From: an uncultured Mycolicibacterium sp.
GTDB taxonomy: Bacteria > Actinomycetota > Actinomycetes > Mycobacteriales > Mycobacteriaceae
Assembly: GCA_945957405.1 (NCBI GenBank)
Contig: CAMFLL010000011.1
Coordinates: forward strand, 1 to 44,891
DNA: 44,891 nucleotides
Direction of reading: 5' to 3'
Shown here one piece after another: positions 1 to 11,356 of this stretch. A program made the position numbers and the translations under genes. A model generated the notes under the pieces. That model worked only from the letters and a program-made list of their open reading frames with translations. It did no database searches and was not told where the DNA came from. Position 1 is the first letter of the stretch; every line of letters starts with the position of its first letter.

Positions 1-94
1 GGCCTTGACACAGTGCCGTGCCAACCCTGGTCGATAACGTCGTGTCCAGTGAGGCCGATCCGCGCTTCACATCACCGAAAGTGGAGTTGACGCA

Positions 95-427
95 ATGAAT
101 TTCAAGCGCGTAGTGGGCGCATCGGCGCTGACCGCCGGAGTGGGACTCGCCGGGTTGTTCGGCGTCGGACTCGGCACAGCCGCCGCGCAGCCAGGCCAGC
201 CCTGTGGCGGACCGGGACCCCAGACCTGCGGGCCGAACCAGCCGGGCAACCAGGGCCCCCGGGGCAACAACAATGGAGCGCCGGTTGACTGGCAGCACCG
301 CGGGTTCGATCAAGGTCGCCAGGACCATCAGCCGTTCAACTGGAATGGGCAACAGGTCACGCCCATGCCGGCCGGGAACGGCGCCGGTTGGGGCTTCTGG
401 TTCCTGAACCAGTGGATTCCGCTGTAA
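95..427 (+). CDS. Small secreted Gly/Pro/Asn/Gln-rich protein
   Basis: A 110-residue protein of unknown function, probably exported. Residues 1-31 form a signal peptide (basic MNFKR start, hydrophobic Ala/Gly/Leu core, AAA cleavage motif before QPGQP). The mature part has a two-cysteine segment (CGGPGPQTCGP), then a Gly/Pro/Asn linker, then a segment ending in an aromatic stretch, WGFWFLNQW. I recognise this as a type of small secreted protein common in mycobacteria but cannot name a function. The ATG at 95 follows a purine-rich GTGGAG. It converges on pyrF with a hairpin between them. A TTGACA lies at 5-10 but no well-spaced -10 was found. Confidence 0.8.
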   Translation: MNFKRVVGASALTAGVGLAGLFGVGLGTAAAQPGQPCGGPGPQTCGPNQPGNQGPRGNNNGAPVDWQHRGFDQGRQDHQPFNWNGQQVTPMPAGNGAGWGFWFLNQWIPL

Positions 428-456
428 ACCGCCATTCCCTGTGAATCTTGGTGCAA

Positions 457-482
457 GGCGGGTCACCGGATGGTGGCCCGCC
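457..482. terminator. Hairpin between convergent genes (possible bidirectional terminator)
   Basis: Arms 457-467 and 472-482 pair over 11 positions (one G-U wobble) around the 4-nt loop GGAT. There is no U-tract, as is usual for mycobacterial terminators. It sits in the 71-bp gap between the secreted-protein gene and the end of the pyr operon. Confidence 0.6.
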
Positions 483-498
483 TATCCATGTCGGGGCC

Positions 499-1326
499 TC
501 AGCGCGTCAGGTAGGCGACCGCGTCGCGCAATCGCTCGGCGGCCGATCGGACAGCCGTGACATCGGGGCCCGCCCTCAGCACCTCACGCGACACCGCCGG
601 CAGCAACAGGCCAGAAGGGGCCCCTCCGAGGCCACCGAGCGCCTCCGGGCGTCCACCCTGGGCTCCGACGCCCGGAACCAGCACCGGACCGGCCAGGGCG
701 CTCAGATCAGGCACGTCGGCCAGGGTCGCGCCCACCACCACGCCGACCAGGCCCGGCTCGCGTGCGTTGACCTCGGCCGCTGCGTCCACCATCGACTGGG
801 CGACCGTCCGGTCGCCGGACGGGGACGGTCGCACCGCGCGCTGCACGCTCGCGCCCTCCGGGTTCGACGTGGCGGCCAGGACGAACACCCCGCGTCCGTT
901 CTGGGCGGCCAGCTCCAGGAGCGGCTGCAACGAACCGAAGCCGAGATACGGCGACGCCGTGACGGCGTCCGACGCCAGTGGCGAATCACCGGCCCAGGCC
1001 GACGCGTAGGCCGCCATGGTGGTGCCGATATCGCCACGCTTGGCGTCGGCGAGCACCAGGACGCCCCGATCCCGCAACGCCCCGATGGTGCGTTCCAGCA
1101 CGGCGTAACCGGCCGACCCGTACGTCTCGAAGAAGGCGACCTGCGGTTTGACGATCGCGAAGCCGTCGTAGGCGTCCACGCAGATGTCGCAGAACCGCGC
1201 CAGCCCGTCGGCGTCGGCAGTGAGCGACCACGCCGCCAGCAATTCGGGGTGCGGGTCGATTCCCAAGCACAGCGGACCACGCGTGGCGACCGCTCCGGCC
1301 AGCCTGGCCCCGAACCCGTCCGCCAC
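499..1326 (-). CDS. pyrF: Orotidine 5'-phosphate decarboxylase
   Basis: Catalyses OMP to UMP, the last step of de novo pyrimidine synthesis; cytosolic. The 275-residue length fits the long type-2 family of mycobacteria and myxobacteria. The catalytic motif DAKRGD is at residues 94-99 (Lys96 with Asp94 and Asp99); GIDPHPELL near residue 22 and [11 protein letters not shown] are typical of the type-2 enzymes. The start is a GTG only 2 nt after the carB stop, so it should be translated together with carB. It is the last gene of the pyr operon, as in M. tuberculosis Rv1385. Confidence 0.96.
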   Translation of the reverse strand: MADGFGARLAGAVATRGPLCLGIDPHPELLAAWSLTADADGLARFCDICVDAYDGFAIVKPQVAFFETYGSAGYAVLERTIGALRDRGVLVLADAKRGDIGTTMAAYASAWAGDSPLASDAVTASPYLGFGSLQPLLELAAQNGRGVFVLAATSNPEGASVQRAVRPSPSGDRTVAQSMVDAAAEVNAREPGLVGVVVGATLADVPDLSALAGPVLVPGVGAQGGRPEALGGLGGAPSGLLLPAVSREVLRAGPDVTAVRSAAERLRDAVAYLTR

Positions 1327-1328
1327 GA

Positions 1329-4670
<3,342 letters not shown>

Positions 4671-4721
4671 TAGCGCCCTCCCCGTTCAGCGCCAGCGCGC
4701 GGGTTTGTACAGGACAGCACG

Positions 4722-4742
4722 GCGTGTCGCGTACAGACACGC
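4722..4742 (-). other. Intercistronic hairpin between carA and carB
   Basis: Perfect 7-bp arms (4722-4728 and 4736-4742) around a 7-nt loop, in the 91-bp carA-carB spacer. The other pyr junctions overlap or nearly touch, so this is the one place where the operon RNA could be processed, attenuated or stabilised. The function is inference. Confidence 0.4.
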
Positions 4743-4761
4743 TCGCTCGCGGGAAGTTGGG

Positions 4762-5895
4762 TCACTTGTGCTCCCCCGCCATCAGGTCGATGAACTGGTC
4801 GAACAGGTAATTCGCGTCGTGCGGGCCCGCGGCGGCCTCCGGGTGGTACTGCACCGAGAACGCCCGGCCGTCGAGCAGCCTGATGCCCTCCACCACACCG
4901 TCGTTGGCGCAGGTGTGGCTGACCACTCCCCGCCCGAACGGGGTGTCGAACTCTTCGCCGGCTTCCCCTTCGAGGGCGAAACCGTGGTTCTGCGCGGTCA
5001 CGGCCACCCGGCCGGTGGCATGGTCCATCACCGGGATGTTGATACCGCGGTGCCCGAACACCATCTTGTAGGTCGCCCGGCCCAGGGCCCGGCCCAGGAT
5101 CTGATTGCCGAAACAGATACCGAACAGCGGGATCCCGGCCTCGAGAACCTGCTGGGTCACCGCCACCACGTGATCGGCGGTGGCCGGGTCCCCCGGCCCG
5201 TTGGACAGGAACACGCCGTCGGGATTGAGTTCGGTGATCTGGGCGAAGGTCGCCGACGACGGCAGCACATGGCTACGGATCCCGCGGGTGGCGAAGTTGC
5301 GTGGTGTGTTGGTCTTGATGCCCAGATCGAGGGCCGCGACCGTGAAGCGCTGCGGCCCTTCGGGTTCCACCACGTAGGTGCTGTCGGTGCTGACCTCGCC
5401 GGCCAGATCGGCGCCGAGCATCGCGGCCTGACCACGCACCCTGGCGACCAGATCGTCCACGCCGGCCAACGCCCCGCCCGAGAACACCCCGGCCTTCATC
5501 GACCCGCGGCTGCGTAGATGTCGGACGACGGCGCGGGTGTCGATGCCGGCGATCCCGACGATGTCCTGGCGGACCAGTTCGTCCTCGAGAGTTCCCGTCG
5601 CGCGCCAGTTCGACGCCCGCGGCGAGGGGTCACGGACGGCGTAGCCCGCGACCCAGATCTTGTCGCCGCGGCTCTCGCCGTCCTCATGGTTCCACCCGGT
5701 GTTGCCGATCTGCGGCGCGGTCGCGATGACGATCTGGCGGTGATAGCTCGGATCGGTCAGGGTTTCCTGGTAGCCGGACATCCCGGTGGAGAACACCGCC
5801 TCCCCCAGCGTCTGCCCCACCGCACCGAACTCCGTCCCGGTGAACACCCGCCCGTCCTCGAGGACGAGGACGGCCTTCTTCTCACTGCCGCTCAT
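4762..5895 (-). CDS. carA: Carbamoyl-phosphate synthase small (glutaminase) subunit
   Basis: Hydrolyses glutamine and channels ammonia to CarB. The C-terminal class I glutamine amidotransferase domain shows the nucleophile in GICFGNQ (Cys261) and the HPE pair His351/Glu353; the N-terminal half is the CarA-specific domain. The ATG at 5895 gives 377 residues, matching the family, and overlaps the upstream gene's stop as ATGA. The frame is open further upstream, but the extra Arg-rich residues do not resemble CarA. Confidence 0.97.
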   Translation of the reverse strand: MSGSEKKAVLVLEDGRVFTGTEFGAVGQTLGEAVFSTGMSGYQETLTDPSYHRQIVIATAPQIGNTGWNHEDGESRGDKIWVAGYAVRDPSPRASNWRATGTLEDELVRQDIVGIAGIDTRAVVRHLRSRGSMKAGVFSGGALAGVDDLVARVRGQAAMLGADLAGEVSTDSTYVVEPEGPQRFTVAALDLGIKTNTPRNFATRGIRSHVLPSSATFAQITELNPDGVFLSNGPGDPATADHVVAVTQQVLEAGIPLFGICFGNQILGRALGRATYKMVFGHRGINIPVMDHATGRVAVTAQNHGFALEGEAGEEFDTPFGRGVVSHTCANDGVVEGIRLLDGRAFSVQYHPEAAAGPHDANYLFDQFIDLMAGEHK

Positions 5896-6410
5896 GCGAC
5901 CTCCGCTCCATCGGGGCCCGGCGGCACCCACTTGTCGTACTCCCGACGGTCGTCGGCTCGGAATCCTGTGTCGATCTCGGTGCCTGACGGCAGTTTCCAT
6001 CGGATCGCGAGGACACCTTCGTGCGTCATGGCCTTCCCCGCGATGCCCTTCTCGGTGCGGATCACGGTGATGAGCTCATCTGGGATCCAGATCGGCGTTG
6101 CGCCGCTGCGCTGCACCATGATTCCTTCCGGATAGCGGGTCAGCACCGCCTTGGTGCGGTAGCCCAGATCGCCGACGGCGATCCGGTCCTGCCAGCTCGG
6201 CGCGAACGTACTCCCCACATACAGACCCTTGAGCGGCGGAACGAGCGCAGGACCCACCGTGTCGGGCAGGGCGGGGAACTGCCCGACCACCGACAACTGG
6301 CGTTCCGCGCGGTGCCGCCAGCCCCGCATCATGAGATGGATCAGGAACCCGATCAGCACCGCCAGCACGGCGGCGAAGATCAGCGAGCCGATCAGGGTCG
6401 GGGTGTTCAC
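5892..6410 (-). CDS. Membrane-anchored PH-like domain protein (Rv1382 type) inside the pyr operon
   Basis: A 172-residue protein with one N-terminal membrane segment (about residues 6-29, followed by basic [11 protein letters not shown]) and a soluble remainder likely to be cytosolic. In position and type it matches M. tuberculosis Rv1382. Annotators often give this family a bacterial PH-like domain; I assign that from family memory, not from a motif I can prove. The GTG start overlaps the pyrC stop as GTGA and its stop overlaps the carA ATG, so it is translationally coupled on both sides. Its role in pyrimidine synthesis is unknown. Confidence 0.85.
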   Translation of the reverse strand: MNTPTLIGSLIFAAVLAVLIGFLIHLMMRGWRHRAERQLSVVGQFPALPDTVGPALVPPLKGLYVGSTFAPSWQDRIAVGDLGYRTKAVLTRYPEGIMVQRSGATPIWIPDELITVIRTEKGIAGKAMTHEGVLAIRWKLPSGTEIDTGFRADDRREYDKWVPPGPDGAEVA

Positions 6411-7699
6411 AGCTGAGCTTTTCCGTCCCGCGCGGTCACGGTGCCGCGCAGCAGTGTCGCGGTCACGGAGGCGGGCAGCGTCATCGACTCGTACGGCGTG
6501 TTGGCCGAGCGGCTGGCCAGATCGGCACCCGCGACGGTCCAGCTGGCGTCGGGGTCGACGATGGTGAGGTTGGCGGGTTCACCCACCTCGATCGGGCGGC
6601 CGTGGTCGGGCAGTCCCGCGATGGCTGCCGGGTTCTCACTCATCACCCGGGCGACGTCGCGCCACGTCAGCAGCCCGGGCCGCACCATGGTCTCGACGAC
6701 CACCGACAGCGCCGTCTGCAGTCCCAGCATGCCGGGGCGCGCCGACGAGAACTCGACACACTTCTCGTGGTCGGCGTGCGGCGCGTGATCGGTGGCCACA
6801 CAGTCGATGACACCGTCGGCCAGCGCCCGGCGCAGCGCCTCGGCGTCGGAGGCCTCCCGCAGTGGCGGATTGACCCGGTTGACGCCGTCATAGGTGCTCA
6901 GTCGCTCGTCGTCGAGCAGCAGATGATGCGGCGTGACTTCCGCGGTGATCGAGATACCTTGCTGCTTGGCCCATTTGAGAATCTCGACGGTGCCCGAGGT
7001 CGAGGCGTGGCAGATGTGCACCCGCGCACCGGCGTCGCGGGCCAGCAGCGCATCACGGGCGACGATCGACTCCTCGGCGGCACGTGGCCAGCCGGCCAGT
7101 CCGAGCTTGGCGGCATTCGGGCCCTCATGTGCCACCGCGCCGACCGTCAGGCGCGGCTCTTCGGCATGCTGGGCGACCAGGACGCCCAGGCCCGTGGCGT
7201 ACTCGAGCGCGCGGCGCATCACGAGCGGATCGTGCACGCACTTGCCGTCGTCGGAGAACATCCGGACCTGAGCGGCGCCCTTGGCCATCATCGCCATCTC
7301 GGTCAACTGGGTGCCCTGCAGTCCGACGGTGATCGCACCCACGGGGTGCACATCGACGAGGCCGACCTGCTGACCGCGGTGCCACACATGGTCGGTGACC
7401 ACCGGCGAATCAGCCACCGGGCTGGTGTTGGCCATCGCGAAGACCGCGGTGTATCCGCCGAGAGCGGCTGCCGCCGAGCCGGTTTCGATAGTCTCGGTGT
7501 CCTCGCGGCCCGGCTCACGCAGGTGGGTGTGCAGGTCGACGAAACCGGGTAGCAACACCTGCCCGGTGGCGTCGATGACCTCGGCGCCGTCATCGACCGT
7601 CAGGCCGGCGCCGATCTCGGCGATCTGGCCGTCCGCCACCAGAACATCGACCTGGTCGCCTTCGCCGTAGAGCTGCACCCCGCGGATCAATATCGTCAC
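6407..7699 (-). CDS. pyrC: Dihydroorotase
   Basis: Cyclises N-carbamoyl-aspartate to dihydroorotate. A zinc-binding amidohydrolase of 430 residues: [10 protein letters not shown] with the HxH metal pair at His57/His59, and ATDHAPH late in the chain, both typical of type I dihydroorotases. I chose the GTG at 7699 because it overlaps the pyrB stop codon (GTGA) and the product begins with the expected strand VTILIRG. The open frame upstream antisense to pyrB codons does not look like protein. Confidence 0.96.
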   Translation of the reverse strand: MTILIRGVQLYGEGDQVDVLVADGQIAEIGAGLTVDDGAEVIDATGQVLLPGFVDLHTHLREPGREDTETIETGSAAAALGGYTAVFAMANTSPVADSPVVTDHVWHRGQQVGLVDVHPVGAITVGLQGTQLTEMAMMAKGAAQVRMFSDDGKCVHDPLVMRRALEYATGLGVLVAQHAEEPRLTVGAVAHEGPNAAKLGLAGWPRAAEESIVARDALLARDAGARVHICHASTSGTVEILKWAKQQGISITAEVTPHHLLLDDERLSTYDGVNRVNPPLREASDAEALRRALADGVIDCVATDHAPHADHEKCVEFSSARPGMLGLQTALSVVVETMVRPGLLTWRDVARVMSENPAAIAGLPDHGRPIEVGEPANLTIVDPDASWTVAGADLASRSANTPYESMTLPASVTATLLRGTVTARDGKAQL

Positions 7700-8646
7700 A
7701 CTGCCACCTCTTCTGCACCGACCAGCAGATGGAACAGCACCGCCATCCGCACGTGTACACCGTTGGAAACCTGTTGCAGCACCGCTGATTGCGATGAGTC
7801 CGCCACCGAAGACGCGATCTCCATCCCCCGCAGCATGGGGCCCGGATGCAGCACCACGGCGTGCCCGGGAAGCAAGGCCTGGCGACGCTCGGACAGGCCG
7901 TAGAGCACCGAGTACTCGCGCGTCGACGGGAAGAAGCCGCCGTTCATCCGTTCGGCCTGCACCCGCAGCATCAGTACTGCGTCGGCGGCGGGCAGTTCGG
8001 CGTCGAGGTCGTGCGACACCGTGACGGGCCACCCCGACACGCCCACCGGCAGTAGTGTCGGCGGCGCGACCAGCACCACCTCAGCGCCCAGGGTGGCGAG
8101 CAGCATGACGTTGGACCGGGCGACCCGGCTGTGCAGGATGTCGCCGACGATGACCACCCGCTTGCCCTCGATGTCGCCGAGGCGCTGCCGCAAGGTCAGG
8201 GCATCGAGCAACGCCTGTGTCGGGTGCTCGTGGGTGCCGTCGCCGGCATTGATGATGCTCGGGCTCGTGGTGTGGGGGTCGGTGGACCGAGTCCACTCGG
8301 CGAGCTGCTGCGCCGCGCCCGAGGCCGGATGGCGGATGATCAAGGCATCGGCACCGGCGGCCCGCAACGTCAACGCGGTGTCGCGCAGCGACTCACCCTT
8401 GGCAACCGATGAACTCGACGCACTCACATTGATCACATCACCGCTCATCCATTTGCCCGCGACCTCGAACGACACCCGCGTGCGGGTGGAGTTCTCGTAG
8501 AACATGGTGATGATGGTGCGCCCGCGTAGCGTGGGCAGCTTCTTGACCTCGCGGCCCAGCAGCGCCTGGCGGAACCGGTCGGCGTCGTCGAGGATCGCGA
8601 TCGCGTCGTCACGGCTGAGGTCGGACGCTGTCAGCAGGTGTTTCAC
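7696..8646 (-). CDS. pyrB: Aspartate carbamoyltransferase catalytic chain
   Basis: Condenses carbamoyl phosphate with aspartate, the committed pyrimidine step. 316 residues with the carbamoyl-phosphate motif STRTR (53-57), [11 protein letters not shown] in the middle and HPGPMLRG in the aspartate-binding half. No regulatory pyrI gene is present nearby, as expected for actinobacteria. The GTG start overlaps the pyrR stop (GTGA). Confidence 0.97.
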   Translation of the reverse strand: MKHLLTASDLSRDDAIAILDDADRFRQALLGREVKKLPTLRGRTIITMFYENSTRTRVSFEVAGKWMSGDVINVSASSSSVAKGESLRDTALTLRAAGADALIIRHPASGAAQQLAEWTRSTDPHTTSPSIINAGDGTHEHPTQALLDALTLRQRLGDIEGKRVVIVGDILHSRVARSNVMLLATLGAEVVLVAPPTLLPVGVSGWPVTVSHDLDAELPAADAVLMLRVQAERMNGGFFPSTREYSVLYGLSERRQALLPGHAVVLHPGPMLRGMEIASSVADSSQSAVLQQVSNGVHVRMAVLFHLLVGAEEVAV

Positions 8647-9227
8647 CGGGCGGGTCCTCCGTAGGGGGCGATCTGCACGCCGTCATGGCCGTCGTGTTCC
8701 AGTAGGCGCACTTTGACGTTCTCGCTGCGCGACGTGGGGACGTTCTTTCCGACGTAGTCGGCACGGATCGGCAGTTCGCGGTGACCGCGGTCGACCAGGA
8801 CCGCCAGCTGGACTACGCGGGGTCGGCCGACATCGCGCAGTGCGTCGAGGGCGGAGCGCACCGAGCGTCCGGAGTACAGGACGTCGTCGACGAGGACGAC
8901 CAGTGCCCCGTCGATCCCGCCTTCGGGGATGGTGGTCTCCTCAAGCGGCCGCGGCGGCTTGCTGTTGAGATCATCTCGGTACAGGGTGATGTCGAGCGCA
9001 CCGTGGCCGACGGTGACGCCTGAGTACTCGGTGATGTTGCGCGCCAGCCGTGCCGCGAGATCGACGCCGCGGGTCGGGATGCCGAGAAGGATCACGCGCG
9101 GCGCATCGGCGCCGTCGAGGGCCGTCTTCTCGATGATCTGATGAGCAATCCGGGAAATGGTGCGGCTCACATCCGCCGCGGACATCAATTCCCGGTCGCT
9201 GTCTTCTGGACTACCTGTGGTGCCCAT
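8643..9227 (-). CDS. pyrR: PyrR: RNA-binding regulator of the pyr operon / uracil phosphoribosyltransferase
   Basis: First gene of the operon. The 194-residue protein has the type I phosphoribosyltransferase PRPP loop [12 protein letters not shown] at about residues 111-122. In mycobacteria PyrR is reported to act by translational repression: with UMP bound it binds a hairpin close to its own ribosome binding site. Such a hairpin is visible immediately upstream here, which agrees with autoregulation. Some homologues also have uracil phosphoribosyltransferase activity. The ATG at 9227 lies 12 nt after a strong GGAGAAGGAGG. Confidence 0.96.
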   Translation of the reverse strand: MGTTGSPEDSDRELMSAADVSRTISRIAHQIIEKTALDGADAPRVILLGIPTRGVDLAARLARNITEYSGVTVGHGALDITLYRDDLNSKPPRPLEETTIPEGGIDGALVVLVDDVLYSGRSVRSALDALRDVGRPRVVQLAVLVDRGHRELPIRADYVGKNVPTSRSENVKVRLLEHDGHDGVQIAPYGGPAR

Positions 9228-9238
9228 GGTCTAACTTG

Positions 9239-9272
9239 ACCTCCTTCTCCGCCTCACGGGACGGATCGTTAA
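9239..9272 (-). promoter_or_regulatory. PyrR-binding RNA element overlapping the pyrR ribosome binding site
   Basis: In the RNA sense, a hairpin CCGUC-CCGUGA-GGCGG (genome 9249-9264) is preceded by UUUAACGAU and followed directly by GAGAAGGAGG, the pyrR ribosome binding site. The 6-nt loop with GUGAGG entering the 3' arm resembles known PyrR-binding loops. No terminator/antiterminator pair is visible, so control is expected at translation initiation. Confidence 0.8.
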
Positions 9273-9292
9273 AGGATGTCGAACTGCCGGGG

Positions 9293-9298
9293 AGCATA
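9293..9298 (-). promoter_or_regulatory. Possible -10 box of the pyr operon promoter
   Basis: TATGCT on the minus strand would start the RNA near 9286, leaving a leader of about 60 nt that carries the PyrR hairpin. No convincing -35 is seen 16-18 bp upstream. Confidence 0.4.
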
Positions 9299-9365
9299 AC
9301 AGCCCGCCCCCCGATGTTCCGCACCCGGCGCAGTCGCGGGGCGCCGCCGGGCCGTCCGCCACGCC

Positions 9366-9371
9366 TACTCT
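9366..9371 (+). promoter_or_regulatory. Leaderless -10 box for the methyltransferase gene
   Basis: TACTCT (TANNNT) followed by exactly 7 nt and then the ATG at 9379, the spacing expected when transcription starts at the start codon. There is no ribosome binding site. Confidence 0.6.
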
Positions 9372-9378
9372 GGATCAC

Positions 9379-10014
9379 ATGAGCGAGCAACCCCGCATGG
9401 ATTTTGACGCCCTGTACCGCGGTGAGTCACCTGCACCCGGCATGCCCGCGATGAGCAGCCCGCCGTGGGACACCAAAGCGCCCAAGGAGAGCGTGGTCGG
9501 CTGGCACACGTCCGGCCTGGTGCACGGCGACGTCCTCGACATCGGGTGCGGGCTGGGTGACAACGCCATCTATCTCGCCCAGCAGGGTTTCGCGGTGACC
9601 GGCGTCGACATCTCGCCGACTGCGCTGATCACCGCGGAGCGACGGGCGGTCGACGCGCATGTGGACGTCCGGTTCGTGGTTGCCGACGCCGCGGAGTTGG
9701 CCGGCTATACCGACGCCTTCGACACCGTGATCGACAGTGGCTGTTTCCACTGCCTCGACGATGACGGCCGCCGCGCCTACGGCGTCGCGACCCACCGCGC
9801 CACCAGGCCCGGGGCCACCCTGCTGATGGGGGCGTTCTCCGACGCCAACGCCGCATCCGGCGATTGGCCCCGGCCCATGGTGTCCGAAGAACAGCTACGT
9901 CAGACGCTCGGCGATGCCGGCTGGAACATCACCTCGCTGGAGTCGATCACGGTGCCGGTCGACAACGAGTCCGACGAGGCTGTGCTCTGGATGGTGCAGG
10001 CACAGCGGAGTTAG
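9379..10014 (+). CDS. Class I SAM-dependent methyltransferase (Rv1377c-like)
   Basis: A 211-residue soluble protein with a Rossmann SAM-binding motif at about residues 53-76: VLDIGCGLGDNAIYLAQQG followed by the acidic strand end GVDIS. The post-motif region FDTVIDSGCFHCLDDDGRR is typical of small-molecule methyltransferases of this group. M. tuberculosis has a similar gene (Rv1377c) beside pyrR. The substrate cannot be inferred. It is divergent from pyrR and converges on the GDGN-repeat gene, whose stop lies 5 nt beyond its own. Translation is probably leaderless. Confidence 0.88.
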   Translation: MSEQPRMDFDALYRGESPAPGMPAMSSPPWDTKAPKESVVGWHTSGLVHGDVLDIGCGLGDNAIYLAQQGFAVTGVDISPTALITAERRAVDAHVDVRFVVADAAELAGYTDAFDTVIDSGCFHCLDDDGRRAYGVATHRATRPGATLLMGAFSDANAASGDWPRPMVSEEQLRQTLGDAGWNITSLESITVPVDNESDEAVLWMVQAQRS

Positions 10015-10018
10015 GGCC

Positions 10019-11116
10019 TCAGGGCAACAGCGAGCAGCCCGGGCCGGATCCCGATGTGCAGACCACGTTGGGGGTGGTCCCATTGGTCTGCGCGAAGATG
10101 CCGCTGCCGTTGACCGTCGCGGAGCGATTACCGCCCGAAGCGATGGCTGCGTTTCCGTCTCCGGTGACCGAGACCGTGTTGTCGTCACCGGTGACCGCGC
10201 CGACGAACGCAAATTCCTCCTCAGGGAGCTCGACCACAACGTTGTCGTTGCCGTCGATCGTCACCCGATTGCGGTCACCGCCGCCGGCCCGGACCGTGTT
10301 GTTGCCGTTGCCCGTCACGTTGATGACGTTTTCGTCACCGGGCTGGATCCGAAGGTCGCTGTTGTCGTCACCGGTCACCTTGATGGTGTTGGCATTTCCA
10401 TCGGTGGTGAAGGAATCGGAGTTGCCGTTGCCTTCGATGACGATGCTGTTGCCGTCGCCCGACTCCGCACGTAGGTTCTCGTTGTCGTCACCGTTGATGT
10501 TCACGGTGTTGCCGTTGCCTCGCCCCGCCAGCACGGAGCTGTTTCCGTCGCCCGACACCACGACGTTGTTCCCGTCACCGGAGCAGATCTCGGAGACCAC
10601 GCCTCCGCAGCCTGCGGCGATACCGGTATTGCCCTGACCGGACACCCTGACCTTGTTACCGCTGCCGCCCGAGGCGCGGACCACGTTGTTGTTGGAGCCG
10701 GTGACCGACACGCGGTTTCCGTTGCCGTTCCCCGCGAACGCATGGCTGTTGTCGCCGATCACGGTCGCCACGTTGTCATCGCCCACGGCAGCGGTCGCGG
10801 AGCTGCCTTTGCCGATGACGACGGCACGGTTACGAACGCCACCGGTGGCCGTTGCGATGCTGTTGGCGCCGACTGCGACGGCGACCGATCCCTGGCTGGA
10901 AGATGCTGTCGCCGAACCGCTTCTGATGACGTTGTTACCCCCCACCGACACGCTGACGTTCGGCCGGAGGTTGTCGAGTGGCCCTTCGGCGTGCGCCGTG
11001 GCCGCGGTGGCGGTGGCGGCCCACCCGCCACCGACACCGAGCGCTACGGCGAGCGCACCCACGCGCCCGATCACGACGGTCCTGCTGCCCACGTCCCTGC
11101 GATGACGACCCATCAT
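10019..11116 (-). CDS. Secreted GDGN-repeat solenoid protein
   Basis: 365 residues. The N-terminus has a basic Arg segment and a hydrophobic core (GRVGALAVALGVGGG) with probable cleavage after TAHA. A YadA-head-like stretch follows (SVAVAVGANSIATATG), then about ten imperfect 20-residue repeats of the form T-V-x-V-x-G-D-G-N-(7 variable)-A-x-x-G-D-G-N up to the C-terminus. Alternating beta positions with Gly-Asp/Asn turns suggest a right-handed beta-helix or solenoid; the Asp/Asn-rich turns could bind calcium. Cysteines occur in one aberrant repeat (CGGVVSEIC) and at the C-terminus. Start: tandem ATGs at 11116 and 11113 after AAAGGGAC; either is possible. I do not recognise a named family. Probably a cell-surface or secreted structural protein. 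Confidence 0.85.
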   Translation of the reverse strand: MMGRHRRDVGSRTVVIGRVGALAVALGVGGGWAATATAATAHAEGPLDNLRPNVSVSVGGNNVIRSGSATASSSQGSVAVAVGANSIATATGGVRNRAVVIGKGSSATAAVGDDNVATVIGDNSHAFAGNGNGNRVSVTGSNNNVVRASGGSGNKVRVSGQGNTGIAAGCGGVVSEICSGDGNNVVVSGDGNSSVLAGRGNGNTVNINGDDNENLRAESGDGNSIVIEGNGNSDSFTTDGNANTIKVTGDDNSDLRIQPGDENVINVTGNGNNTVRAGGGDRNRVTIDGNDNVVVELPEEEFAFVGAVTGDDNTVSVTGDGNAAIASGGNRSATVNGSGIFAQTNGTTPNVVCTSGSGPGCSLLP

Positions 11117-11267
11117 GTCCCTTTCAGAATGCGGCACCCGCGCCGCGGTGAGTTGACGAGCGGCGGCGGGCGATGTGCACGCTGAACCGAGGACAGGACG
11201 AAGACCGCCGGCATCGCCGGCACACCCCAGACATGACCCCCACAAGACGCCTCCCCCGGTGGCGCTC

Positions 11268-11286
11268 AGGAAACGTACAGTTTCCT
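11268..11286. promoter_or_regulatory. Perfect 7-5-7 inverted repeat (candidate operator)
   Basis: AGGAAAC-GTACA-GTTTCCT, perfect arms, lies in the divergent region between the GDGN-repeat gene and the serine hydrolase gene. The size and symmetry suit a dimeric repressor such as a TetR-type protein; no regulator gene is adjacent. Confidence 0.5.
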
Positions 11287-11343
11287 AGGGCGCAGATTAC
11301 GACGATGTGTGTCGCTGGAGCAAGACTCAATTTCGGCGCTGAG

Positions 11344-11349
11344 TAGGCT
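11344..11349 (+). promoter_or_regulatory. Leaderless -10 box for the serine hydrolase gene
   Basis: TAGGCT followed by 7 nt and an in-frame GTG at 11357. This supports the downstream GTG over the one at 11309. Confidence 0.5.
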
Positions 11350-11356
11350 AATTCGA

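Noticed and set aside
5..40. TTGACA followed by TAACGT as a promoter for the first gene
   Set aside because: The spacer would be 24 bp, too long for a normal promoter.
10019..11116. Reading the GDGN repeats as RTX toxin nonapeptides
   Set aside because: The repeat period is 20 residues and lacks the GGxGxDxUx spacing; no type I secretion genes are nearby.
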